A DNA stretch of 64,000 nucleotides, from NCBI GenBank assembly GCA_009773165.1, contig WOUZ01000001.1:558001-622000 (forward strand), in the 5' to 3' direction. The DNA is from Bacteroidota bacterium. GTDB lineage: Bacteria > Bacteroidota > Bacteroidia > Bacteroidales > F082. Position numbers and translations under genes: made by a program. Of this stretch, positions 8,931 to 16,770 are shown one piece after another. The notes under the pieces are model-generated. The model was not told the DNA's origin and did no database searches. It worked only from the letters and a program-made list of their open reading frames with translations. Numbering within the stretch: position 1 is the first letter of the stretch; every line of letters begins with the position of its first letter.

Positions 8931-9390
8931 GTGTATTGGTATTAAGGAGTTGAGTAATTTTATCAATACGTTGTTGATGTCTTCCTCCTTCAAACGAAGT
9001 ATTCAAAAAAGCATCAACCATTTCCCATGCAATTTCAAAGTCGATAAAGCGACCGGGTAAGGATAGAATATTTGCGTTGTTATGTTGTCGTGTGAGTACT
9101 GTTTGCTCCACATCCCAACACAAAGCAGCTCTTACGTTGGGGTATTTATTAGCTGTCATTTGAGCACCGTTGCCACTTCCGCATATAATCACACCTAAAG
9201 GATAGGTTCCTTCGTTGATGGCGCGTGCTAGTGGATGAATAAAATCGGGATAATCAACACTTTCTTCCGAAAAAGTACCATAATCCAACACTTCTATTCC
9301 TGATGCAGCTAAACGGCTTTTCAAAAATTCCTTTAAAGCAAATCCTCCATGATCACAGCTTATAGGAATAACTCTTTCACTTTGAACCAT
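8923..9390 (-). CDS. rpiB: Ribose-5-phosphate isomerase B
   Basis: The 155-residue protein fits RpiB over its whole length: CDHGGFALKEFL at the N-terminus, SVDYPDF, the active-site loop ICGSGNGAQMTANK with the catalytic cysteine, and the C-terminal RQHNNAN and GGRHQQRI. RpiB interconverts ribose-5-phosphate and ribulose-5-phosphate in the pentose phosphate pathway, the same pathway as the transaldolase at 52.9 kb. It is the first gene of a two-gene minus-strand unit with the LutB-like gene. Confidence 0.96.
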   Translation of the reverse strand: MVQSERVIPISCDHGGFALKEFLKSRLAASGIEVLDYGTFSEESVDYPDFIHPLARAINEGTYPLGVIICGSGNGAQMTANKYPNVRAALCWDVEQTVLTRQHNNANILSLPGRFIDFEIAWEMVDAFLNTSFEGGRHQQRIDKITQLLNTNTHG

Positions 9391-9921
9391 TGTTGATATT
9401 TATTTTGCAAAAATATCTTTTTTTCAACCGCAATTTTGTGTTTCTGCTTGTTTATGAACACTTTGTTGTGTTTCTACCAAACATCAATCAAGTATTTAAC
9501 TAATTATATTCTAATATGTTATGTAGTTATTAACAAGTTTCTAATTTTTTTGTTGATAGTTTGTTGATGAAAAATGATAAAACCACCCTGTATGATCAGA
9601 TTTTGATGCAGTCGAAATGATATGAACAATCTGTTGCATTTTATCAGCATTTTTCAACAATTTTTTCAACAACAATCAGCTTCACCAACCGAAAAAATAT
9701 TAACAATTCTCTGAAGTAGTCAAAACAACCAAAATTCTAATATATTTGAATTTCAATTTCTTAAATAATCGTCTTAGTTGATATGATGTTAATAAAAAAT
9801 GATAAGTCACAAAAGCAACTTTTTTAAACGAAAGTTATACAGCTATTAACAGCCCTATATATTATTAAATAACATTTTTAAAAATCATTATAATTATATC
9901 AGGCTGTGCCAACTTGATCGT
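9391..9921. other. AT-rich divergent intergenic region with TTGTTGA/TCAACAA words
   Basis: About 530 bases without a supportable gene lie between the divergent rpiB and nadA. The region is very AT-rich. It carries a tandem TTTGTTGAT pair at about 9549-9568 and an inverted counterpart, TTCAACAA twice, at about 9651-9672. Words such as TGTTGATA resemble but do not match the DnaA box TTATCCACA. It contains the rpiB promoter and ends at the nadA promoter. Confidence 0.6.
9408..9415 (-). promoter_or_regulatory. -7 element (TATTTTTG) of rpiB
   Basis: On the minus strand the sequence reads TATTTTTG, a perfect TAnnTTTG, 17 bases before the rpiB ATG. A TTG occurs about 15 bases further upstream, slightly closer than typical. 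Confidence 0.55.
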
Positions 9922-9951
9922 TTGCTGCTCTTTCGATTTGTAGTAGTTTTG
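9922..9951 (+). promoter_or_regulatory. nadA promoter (-33 TTG, N19, -7 TAGTTTTG)
   Basis: TTG at 9922-9924 and TAGTTTTG at 9944-9951 are separated by 19 bases, the ideal Bacteroidota primary-sigma spacing. The box sits 39 bases before the nadA ATG and shows that the longer reading frame starting at 9922 is not the gene start. Confidence 0.8.
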
Positions 9952-9990
9952 TACAAAGTTAAACGAAAGTTTTTAAAAAATTTGTTGTCA

Positions 9991-10929
9991 ATGGATTTTG
10001 TGAACGAAATAAATAAGTTAAGAAAAGAAAAGAATGCAATTATTCTTGCTCATTACTATCAAGTAGCTGAAATACAAGACATTGCTGACTATGTAGGTGA
10101 TAGTTTGGGACTGGCACAACAGGCTTCAACTACCAAAGCCGACATGATTGTGTTTGCCGGAGTACATTTTATGGCCGAAACAGCTAAACTTCTTAACCCT
10201 GAAAAACTGGTTGTTTTACCCGATTTGAATGCAGGTTGTTCGCTTGCTGATAGTTGCCCTCCTTTGCCTTTCAAACATTTTGTTGAGCAGTATCCCGATC
10301 ATATGGTCATTTCATATATCAATTGTTCGGCTGATATTAAAACAATGTCAGATTTAATCTGCACCTCAGGTAATGCCGTTCAGCTTGTTGAAGCATTGCC
10401 AAAAGATCAGAAAATTATCTTTGCACCCGATAAAAATTTGGGAGGATATATCAACCGGATAACAGGACGTGATATGATTTTGTGGGATGGTACCTGCGAG
10501 GTGCATGATATTTTATCGACCGAAGCTGTAATTCGGATGAAAATGGAACATCCTCATGCTAAACTGATTGCACATCCCGAATGCAAAGCAACCGTGCTCG
10601 AATTGGCTGATTTTATTGGATCGACAACGGCACTTTTAGCCTACACTCAAAAAAGTAAGGATGATACCTTTATTGTTGCTACAGAAACAGGTATTTTACA
10701 CCAAATGCAACGAAGTTCGCCTGATAAACGTTTTCTTATTGTTCCTTCTGATGAAACATGCAGTTGCAACGATTGCCCATACATGAAGATGAACACCATA
10801 GAAAAACTATATCTTGCGCTAAAAAATGGAAGTCCTTCAATAGAATTGACTCCCGATGTACTCGAGAAAGGTAGAAAACCTATCGAAAAAATGTTGGAAA
10901 TGTCGCTGAAACTTGGCTTGATCAAATAA
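9991..10929 (+). CDS. nadA: Quinolinate synthase A
   Basis: NadA condenses iminoaspartate with dihydroxyacetone phosphate to quinolinate in NAD biosynthesis using a 4Fe-4S cluster. The 312-residue protein has AHYYQ near residue 20, DSLGLAQ, GCSLADSCP, the ISYINCSADIK block, HPECKA and DETCSCNDCPYMKMN, supplying the conserved cluster cysteines. The start at 9991 (MDFVNEI) follows the promoter and agrees with the family length. NadB and NadC are not in the window. Two envelope protein genes follow in the same direction. Confidence 0.97.
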   Translation: MDFVNEINKLRKEKNAIILAHYYQVAEIQDIADYVGDSLGLAQQASTTKADMIVFAGVHFMAETAKLLNPEKLVVLPDLNAGCSLADSCPPLPFKHFVEQYPDHMVISYINCSADIKTMSDLICTSGNAVQLVEALPKDQKIIFAPDKNLGGYINRITGRDMILWDGTCEVHDILSTEAVIRMKMEHPHAKLIAHPECKATVLELADFIGSTTALLAYTQKSKDDTFIVATETGILHQMQRSSPDKRFLIVPSDETCSCNDCPYMKMNTIEKLYLALKNGSPSIELTPDVLEKGRKPIEKMLEMSLKLGLIK

Positions 10930-10940
10930 AAACTGAAACC

Positions 10941-11483
10941 ATGAAAGCAAACAAACTGTTTATTTTACCTCTTGTTTTAATGTTCTTTTTTTCGGGTTGT
11001 GCCTCAAAAAAATCAGTGTTTTTTAATCAGGAAATACGCGATAATGTTGAGTCATACGAAATAGAGATGACAGAAATTCAATTTTATAATTCTCATAAAA
11101 TTGTTTTGGAACGTAACCTTACATACGAAGAAACAAAGGTAGCTTCAGGGAAAATCAGGTTCGAAAACGGACAATTTATTGAACGAATCATCATCAAAAA
11201 AAATACACCCGGTGTTTGTGAAAGTTTCACTGAAGATATGATTGATGTGGCATTTGAACAAGGGGATAACAGAGTATTGAAATTTGTGCGCGATTCCGAA
11301 AGCAGGTTTCGTGTCTCGGCTTTGGAGTGGACCGATAAATATGGTAAGATTGCCTATGACACAACACATTTTTTTATCGCCCCGGGTGGCGAAAAGGCAG
11401 TTTTAAAAGTAAAACTAGAAGATATTTATAATTTCAAAAAACAGGAACGGGTAGCTCCGGGTCGTTCAGTAACCAGCAAATAA
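10941..11483 (+). CDS. Predicted lipoprotein of unknown function
   Basis: The 180-residue protein has a lipoprotein signal peptide ending in the lipobox FSGC (cysteine near residue 20), so it should be lipid-anchored in the envelope. The mature part is mostly beta-strand with charged turns and contains a single further cysteine (GVCESF). No family is recognised. It starts 11 bases after nadA and 15 bases before the YwqK-repeat gene, so it is probably transcribed with both; the next protein is also exported, which suggests that these two, rather than nadA, are functionally linked. Confidence 0.8.
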   Translation: MKANKLFILPLVLMFFFSGCASKKSVFFNQEIRDNVESYEIEMTEIQFYNSHKIVLERNLTYEETKVASGKIRFENGQFIERIIIKKNTPGVCESFTEDMIDVAFEQGDNRVLKFVRDSESRFRVSALEWTDKYGKIAYDTTHFFIAPGGEKAVLKVKLEDIYNFKKQERVAPGRSVTSK

Positions 11484-11498
11484 CTTTTTATCCAGGTC

Positions 11499-13019
11499 AT
11501 GAAGTTTTCCCTCCTTTCACTTCTTTTGTTTGTACCAATCATGTTTTTCGCGCAAAATGCTGTGAATGACACAACTGATGCAGTTTATTATTACCCCAAC
11601 GGACAAAAATCAAGTGAAGGCAAACTTGTTAACAATAAACCCGATGGCTATTGGAAAACCTACTACGAAACAGGAATTGTTAAGTCGGAAGGTAACCGGA
11701 AGAATTTTCAGTTGGACAGCACCTGGAAATTTTATGATGAATCGGGACAACTTACCCTTGAAATAAACTATCAACAGGCAAAAAAACAAGGAAATCGTAT
11801 TACCTATCAGCAAGATGAAACCGTTTATGAAAATTTTGAAAATGACATAAAAACAGGTTTTACAACTCATTACGATAAAAAAGAACGTCTTTTGAAACGT
11901 ATTCCTTTTACCAAAGGCCTTGAGGAAGGCATGGCTTTTCATTATGATACATTGGGTACAATCACCGAAATAATAAACTACAAGCGAGGATATATTATTG
12001 ATCGTGAACGTATTAATAGAAGAGATTCGGAAAATAATCCACACGGTGTCTGGAAATGGTTTTACGAAAATGGTGTCGTTAAACAGGAAGGCATTTATAA
12101 AAACGGACTGAAAAACGGTATTTTCAAATCGTTTGACACTAAAGGTAATCTGACAAAAATCGAAAAATTTGTTGACGACATTCGCCAGGAAAGTGCCGAG
12201 GAGGTTTCCCGACTGGAGTTGAAACGTGATTATTTTCCCGACGGAAAAGTGAAAGTTGAAGCAACCTATCGTCAGGGAATACCTGAAGGTATTCGCCGCG
12301 AATTTAACGAACAAGGTGAAGTAGTTCAGTCGTTTACATTCGTTAAAGGTGTTATGGTTGCTCAAGGCATTGTTAGTAACGAAGGGTTGAAACAGGGATT
12401 TTGGAAAGAGTATTTTCCAAATGGAAAGATAAAATCAGAAGGAGCTTATGAAAAAGGAAAACGGATAGGCCAATGGACGTTTTATTACCCACAGGGTGCA
12501 ATCGAACAAACCGGAAACTATAATAACAAAGGAAATCCTGAGGGGATTTGGAAATGGTTTTATTTAGGTGGACAGCTTTTGCGGGAAGAGTCGTACCGCA
12601 ATGGACTACTCGATGGAATTATGACAGAATATAGTTTGGAAGGTCTTATACTTGCTCAGGGTGAGTATATTGAAGGCAAAGAAGAAGGATTCTGGATCAT
12701 TCAAAATGGCTTTCAGCGCGAAGAAGGAAACTTTGTTGAGGGTTACCTTACAGGCCAATGGAAATACTACTATGAAAATGATGTTATTGCCTTTGAGGGC
12801 AATTTCGTTGATGATAACCCAAACGGGAAACATACCTTCTATTACCCCGAAGGAACAAAACGCGAAGAAGGAAATTATCTGATGGGACGACGCAACGGAG
12901 TTTGGAAAAAATGGAATGAAGATGGATCATTACTCATCGAAATAGAATACATCAACGGCGTGGAAAAGGCCTACGATGGATTAAATATTCCTGATGATGA
13001 AATAATTATAGCGGAATAG
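11499..13019 (+). CDS. Exported protein made of YwqK/MORN-like repeats
   Basis: After a signal peptide (about 1-19, ending MFFAQ), nearly the whole 506-residue protein consists of roughly 17-18 degenerate repeats of 20-25 residues with the pattern YYPNGxxxxEGxYxxGxxxGxWxxY, for example near residues 30-55 and through the C-terminus. This is the YwqK-type MORN-variant repeat, known in antitoxin-annotated proteins and in many large Bacteroidota surface proteins. The repeats form a long beta-sheet ribbon likely to bind a ligand or partner. With a signal peptide and no adjacent toxin, an envelope binding role is more plausible than antitoxin function. It is the last gene of the nadA unit. Confidence 0.88.
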   Translation: MKFSLLSLLLFVPIMFFAQNAVNDTTDAVYYYPNGQKSSEGKLVNNKPDGYWKTYYETGIVKSEGNRKNFQLDSTWKFYDESGQLTLEINYQQAKKQGNRITYQQDETVYENFENDIKTGFTTHYDKKERLLKRIPFTKGLEEGMAFHYDTLGTITEIINYKRGYIIDRERINRRDSENNPHGVWKWFYENGVVKQEGIYKNGLKNGIFKSFDTKGNLTKIEKFVDDIRQESAEEVSRLELKRDYFPDGKVKVEATYRQGIPEGIRREFNEQGEVVQSFTFVKGVMVAQGIVSNEGLKQGFWKEYFPNGKIKSEGAYEKGKRIGQWTFYYPQGAIEQTGNYNNKGNPEGIWKWFYLGGQLLREESYRNGLLDGIMTEYSLEGLILAQGEYIEGKEEGFWIIQNGFQREEGNFVEGYLTGQWKYYYENDVIAFEGNFVDDNPNGKHTFYYPEGTKREEGNYLMGRRNGVWKKWNEDGSLLIEIEYINGVEKAYDGLNIPDDEIIIAE

Positions 13020-13087
13020 AACAAATCTAAATTTAATATCTGATGTGAATTTCATCACAAATCAACTATCTCATTTACTGAAATATG

Positions 13088-13095
13088 TATCTTTG
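13088..13095 (+). promoter_or_regulatory. -7 element (TATCTTTG) before the OB-fold-like lipoprotein gene
   Basis: A perfect TAnnTTTG lies 28 bases before the ATG at 13124. It falls inside the longer frame from 13085, supporting the later start. No clear -33 TTG is present. Confidence 0.5.
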
Positions 13096-13123
13096 TCGTG
13101 AAATGTTAACCAAATTTAATCCG

Positions 13124-13702
13124 ATGAAAAAATTATTTGCACTTAGCAGCATTGCAGCATTATTATTTGCCTGCAGCAGTGGACCAAAACCTGAAGCTAC
13201 GGAAGAAACCACATCAACAGTGGAAACTCCAGTAGAAGTTACAGTTTCAAATTTTGAAGAAAAGGCTGGTGAACTGGTTGGTAAACTGGTAGTTATAAAA
13301 GGAACAGCTGATCATATCTGCAAACATGACGGTAAAAAATTGTTCCTTATTGATACCGTGTCCGAAGGTAGGGTGAAAGTAGTAACAAGTGAAGATATGG
13401 CTGCTTTCAACAGTGAGCTCGAAGGCTACGACTTTGTTGTCACTGGTTTAGTTGATGAAACAATTGTTGATGAGGCCTATCTTCAGGAATGGGAAGAAGA
13501 AATAAAAGCCGGTATCGAAGAAAAGAAACATCTTGGTGGTGGCGAACCTATGACAGAAGAAGAAAAAGCTGCCGGACAGCATCTTGATGACCCAGCCATA
13601 GAGCAAATAAAAAATTACCGTCAGATGATGACAGAAAAAGGTGTTACTAAACTTTCTTTTTATGCCGTTACTGCAGTTTCTTATGAAGTAATTAAAGATT
13701 AA
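13124..13702 (+). CDS. Lipoprotein with probable OB-fold domain
   Basis: From the ATG at 13124 this is a 192-residue protein with the signal peptide MKKLFALSSIAAL and lipobox LFAC. The mature protein has a Thr/Glu-rich linker and then a small domain with strands such as LVVIKGTADHICKHDGKK and GYDFVVTGLVDE, a pattern typical of OB-fold ligand-binding domains. The HICKHDGKK loop, with two histidines and a cysteine, could bind metal or heme, but this is not shown. The C-terminal third is helical and acidic. A strong terminator follows, so it is monocistronic. Confidence 0.75.
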   Translation: MKKLFALSSIAALLFACSSGPKPEATEETTSTVETPVEVTVSNFEEKAGELVGKLVVIKGTADHICKHDGKKLFLIDTVSEGRVKVVTSEDMAAFNSELEGYDFVVTGLVDETIVDEAYLQEWEEEIKAGIEEKKHLGGGEPMTEEEKAAGQHLDDPAIEQIKNYRQMMTEKGVTKLSFYAVTAVSYEVIKD

Positions 13703-13725
13703 ATTCACAGCTGTTGAATTTGAAG

Positions 13726-13752
13726 AACCAGACAATAACCAGTCTGGTTTTT
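13726..13752 (+). terminator. Rho-independent terminator
   Basis: AACCAGAC (13726-13733), an 8-base loop and GTCTGGTT (13742-13749) form a perfect 8-base stem followed by Ts, separating the OB-fold lipoprotein gene from the PepSY-type gene. Confidence 0.9.
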
Positions 13753-13780
13753 CCATTTTAATAACTTAAATATCGAAATA

Positions 13781-14335
13781 ATGCCTTTTAAATGGAGAAA
13801 ATGGAACAGAGCTGTTCATCGTGATTTTGGATACCTCTTTTTTGCTATGACAGTAATTTATGCTTTTTCGGGCATTGCACTCAATCATCGTAATGATTGG
13901 AATCCCAATTATGTGATCATTGAAAAAACAATTGACGAACCGCCATTTGCCAGCAAACCATCAAAAAACCAGGTGATGGATCTGATGAAAAAATACGGTG
14001 TGGAAGATGATTACCGCAAGCATTATTTCCCTTCAGAAAACAAGCTAAAAGCTTTTCTCACGGGTGGAGTCGCTGTTATTAACCTGGAGACAGGTGAAGG
14101 TTACATCGAAATGACAAAAAAACGCCTGTTTTTCAGAGATGCCAACTACCTGCATTATAATCCTTCAACCTATTGGACCTGGTTCTCTGATATTTTTAGC
14201 GGTTCACTGATTCTGTTGGCTATCAGTGGTATACTGATACCAAGAGGTACTGATGGCATCACAGCCCGGGGTGCCTGGCTTAGTTTGGTAGGTATTATTA
14301 TTCCTTTGGTATTTATCCTTTATTATCTCTATTAA
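13781..14335 (+). CDS. PepSY-associated transmembrane protein
   Basis: The 184-residue protein has an N-terminal RAVHRDFGYLFFAMTVIYAFSGIALNH-type helix (about 11-37), an extracytoplasmic middle domain (about 45-125) and two C-terminal helices (about 140-183). The R-x-x-H-R-D-x-G start and the SGIALNHR exit are typical of PepSY-associated TM proteins, which are often linked to metal or heme reduction and uptake. The conserved histidines H13 and H36 on either end of the first helix are kept. It is directly followed by a tiny membrane protein gene and a histidine kinase gene, so the three probably work together. Confidence 0.82.
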   Translation: MPFKWRKWNRAVHRDFGYLFFAMTVIYAFSGIALNHRNDWNPNYVIIEKTIDEPPFASKPSKNQVMDLMKKYGVEDDYRKHYFPSENKLKAFLTGGVAVINLETGEGYIEMTKKRLFFRDANYLHYNPSTYWTWFSDIFSGSLILLAISGILIPRGTDGITARGAWLSLVGIIIPLVFILYYLY

Positions 14336-14337
14336 TC

Positions 14338-14505
14338 ATGACAGGACTTTGGATAGCAATCGCATTTTTGGCGTGGTATGTGGCTTCGCTTGTTGTTTCA
14401 GAACGTTTTGCCGACCAAAAGCCTGGCCGGCAATGGATCTTTTTTGTTTCATTTCTTTTTAGTCCTCTTTCGGGCCTTTTGATCGTATATTTGTTGCGTA
14501 AGTAA
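14338..14505 (+). CDS. 55-residue membrane protein, unknown function
   Basis: A complete small frame starts with ATG at 14338, two bases after the PepSY gene stop, and ends with TAA at 14503-14505. It encodes MTGLWIAIAFLAWYVASLVV, then a charged loop SERFADQKPGRQW, then a second hydrophobic stretch ending in LLRK. Two membrane helices with a short polar turn are predicted. The tight packing (2 bases before, 14 after) and good hydrophobic pattern support a real gene. No family is recognised; a subunit or regulator of the PepSY protein or of the kinase is a reasonable inference. Confidence 0.7.
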   Translation: MTGLWIAIAFLAWYVASLVVSERFADQKPGRQWIFFVSFLFSPLSGLLIVYLLRK

Positions 14506-14519
14506 TAAATACTACGCAT

Positions 14520-15671
14520 ATGAATACACTCTTTGCGCCTGCTGAGCGTGCCGAATTATCGAAAATTCTGTATGATTTAGGGCTGTTTCAAAGCTTCGAA
14601 AATGTAAATGAACTGGTGAATGCCCTTCCATACATTGCTGCCGTTTTAAACAAAGAACGGCAAATTGTTTATGGAAATAATGCTTTGCTCGAGGCAATGG
14701 GTTTCAGCAGAATAGAACAGATTGTAGGCCTGCGACCCGGCGAATTGTTACATTGCGTAAATTCAGCAAAGAACGAAGGGGGTTGCGGAACATCCGAAAA
14801 TTGCAGGTATTGTGGTGCTGTAAATGCAATACTTGATTGCATGAAAAGCGACGAAAAAGTTACTTCTGAATGCCGTATTAATGCCATTTTGGATGGTAAA
14901 GAAGTGGCATACGATTTTTCAGTTACTGCCTCCCCATTCAGTTATAAAGAAGAGAAATATGTAGTGCTTTCATTTCATGATATCAGCGATGAAAAACGTC
15001 GCCTGGTACTCGAACGCATCTTTTTCCACGACATCATGAACACAGCAGGTGGTATTCGTGGTTTCCTCGATTTTGTGACAACAAGCACCGATCCTGCTGA
15101 AATGATGGAGTTTCTGGTAATAGCCAACAAGTTGAGCGAGAATCTTGTTGATGAAATAATGGCGCAACGGCAACTTTTAGCTGCTGAAAGAGGTGAGCTG
15201 AAAACAGACCTGAAATCTATTGAAGCCGGCAGCCTGCTGGAAGATGTAAAAAATCATCTGGAGCATCATTTCGTTGGCCAGAAAAAACAGATTATCATCA
15301 CGAAAAACGAAACAATCACGTTTATTTCTGATCCGGTATTGCTCAAAAGGGTATTGATTAACCTTTTAAAAAACGCCCTCGAAGCGAGTAGGGAGGGGCA
15401 AACCGTTCGTATGGGATATAACCTTGATTCAGCCGACACCATACGCTTTTGGATTCATAATCAAACATTTATCCACCGTAAAATTCAGTTACAGATTTTT
15501 CAGCGTTCATTTTCCACCAAAGATCAATCGCGTGGCCTTGGAACCTACAGCATCAAACTCTTAAGCGAACAATACCTGAAAGGCAAAGTTGATTTTAGCT
15601 CCGATCCTGAAGCCGGAACACAATTTAATGTGTATCTGTCATTAAAAGTAGAAGCGCTTACTGATCAATAA
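14520..15671 (+). CDS. PAS-domain histidine kinase with a four-cysteine PAS motif
   Basis: The 383-residue soluble kinase has an N-terminal PAS domain (about 30-155). Inside it are cysteines at 79, 89, 95 and 98 in the arrangement HC-x9-CG-x5-C-x2-CG, suited to a metal or iron-sulfur site. The dimerisation helix has a phosphoacceptor H170 in FFHDIMNTAGG, a variant H-box. The ATPase domain has the N-box NLLKNALEAS (N285) and the G-box RGLGTYS (about 338-344). No transmembrane segment is evident, so sensing is cytoplasmic, probably of redox state or a metal. No response regulator is adjacent. It is the last gene of the PepSY operon. Confidence 0.9.
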   Translation: MNTLFAPAERAELSKILYDLGLFQSFENVNELVNALPYIAAVLNKERQIVYGNNALLEAMGFSRIEQIVGLRPGELLHCVNSAKNEGGCGTSENCRYCGAVNAILDCMKSDEKVTSECRINAILDGKEVAYDFSVTASPFSYKEEKYVVLSFHDISDEKRRLVLERIFFHDIMNTAGGIRGFLDFVTTSTDPAEMMEFLVIANKLSENLVDEIMAQRQLLAAERGELKTDLKSIEAGSLLEDVKNHLEHHFVGQKKQIIITKNETITFISDPVLLKRVLINLLKNALEASREGQTVRMGYNLDSADTIRFWIHNQTFIHRKIQLQIFQRSFSTKDQSRGLGTYSIKLLSEQYLKGKVDFSSDPEAGTQFNVYLSLKVEALTDQ

Positions 15672-15802
15672 TGTTGGATGTGTTGGTGAAAATCACTTGA
15701 AAACAGTATTGGGATGTAGTGACAAAATCCCTAAAAATTTAAACTTGATAATGGCTTGAAGTCCGGATTGTTTGGAAAAAAACCAAATCAGATATAACCC
15801 GT

Positions 15803-16696
15803 TTAGTTTTCGATAAAACTAAAAATGCGACTGTAAATTTCCTGGAACTCCTCACCGGTGAAACCAAGATGCCTGCCTTCGGGAATGGTTACCAAATCGT
15901 TTCTAATGCGGTTCTTTTTAAGCAATTCATGCAATTGAACGGCTTGCTCATATGGAACAACCGAATCCTTTTGTCCATGAATACTGATGACAGGAGGACT
16001 GTTGGCTGTGATTTTTGCCATTGGGGAAAAATTTTCAGAAATTGAATCCATCGCTGATTTGTCGCCCACCCAAACACTGGCAAAGTTTTTTTCTTCGCCC
16101 CGCTTGGTATAAAATTGATCGATACCCTTTATGTCGGTAACACCAAACCAATTCACGATGGCATTAATTTTTAGTTTATCACCGGCATAATAGGGGTGGC
16201 TGCCGGGGATGCTGTTCAATAATCCTGTAATCAAAGCTAGGTGTCCTCCTGCTGATTCACCCGAAATGATGAGATGTTGCAAGTCGATATTATAGGATGT
16301 TCCTTCTTTTGTCAACCAAAACAAGGCCTTCATGCAATCATCCACGGCTGCCGGAGCGCTGGATTCTCCCACGCGGTAATCAAGGGTCACAACATTATAC
16401 CCACACTCGAGATACGCCAGAATAAACGGCATGATGCCATCTTTTGAACCACCCATCCAGCCTCCGCCATGAATGTAAATCAGCGTTGGATGAAGTTTAG
16501 TATCTGATTTAAAGTAGTTTGGTTCACCAATCCATTGGCCCTGAAACCAGATATCCATCTTTTGTTGCGACTCATCGCCATAGGCTATGTCTTTAGCAAA
16601 AGCATAATGATGGCCCCAGAAGACTTCAGGTATTGTTGTGGTTTGGGTGTTACACGCTACCAAAGCTACCAACAAAAGCAGATATGAGATTTTCAT
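15803..16696 (-). CDS. Alpha/beta-hydrolase esterase, predicted lipoprotein
   Basis: The 297-residue protein begins with a lipoprotein signal (lipobox LVAC, cysteine near 15). The body is a hormone-sensitive-lipase-type alpha/beta hydrolase: oxyanion motif HGGGW, nucleophile motif GESAGG, catalytic Asp in GQKDSVVP and His in EGRHLGF. It probably hydrolyses short acyl or acetyl esters, perhaps on polysaccharides, in the periplasm or outer membrane; the substrate is not readable. The upstream deoxyhypusine-synthase-like gene is separated by a terminator, so it has its own transcript. Confidence 0.9.
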   Translation of the reverse strand: MKISYLLLLVALVACNTQTTTIPEVFWGHHYAFAKDIAYGDESQQKMDIWFQGQWIGEPNYFKSDTKLHPTLIYIHGGGWMGGSKDGIMPFILAYLECGYNVVTLDYRVGESSAPAAVDDCMKALFWLTKEGTSYNIDLQHLIISGESAGGHLALITGLLNSIPGSHPYYAGDKLKINAIVNWFGVTDIKGIDQFYTKRGEEKNFASVWVGDKSAMDSISENFSPMAKITANSPPVISIHGQKDSVVPYEQAVQLHELLKKNRIRNDLVTIPEGRHLGFTGEEFQEIYSRIFSFIEN

Positions 16697-16711
16697 TTTA
16701 GGTGTGAGGTT

Positions 16712-16747
16712 AAAAAAATGCCCTTTCTTCCAAACGGAGAAAAGGGC
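16712..16747 (-). terminator. Terminator after the deoxyhypusine-synthase-like gene
   Basis: On the minus strand GCCCTTTTCT pairs with AGAAAGGGC (one bulge) around a short loop, followed by ATTTTTTT. It lies 24 bases after the stop at 16771. Confidence 0.8.
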
Positions 16748-16770
16748 AAATTTATGATAAAATCAAGTAG

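Noticed and set aside
9391-9921. Chromosome replication origin
   Set aside because: No exact DnaA boxes and no dnaA, gidA or rpmH neighbours; kept only as a low-interest observation.
11610-12365. Minus-strand frame of 251 codons inside the YwqK-repeat gene
   Set aside because: It lies wholly antisense to a protein with clear repeats and signal peptide; its translation has no domain or sensible start context.
11499-13019. Toxin-antitoxin module
   Set aside because: YwqK repeats are often annotated as antitoxins, but the protein is exported and no toxin-like gene is adjacent.
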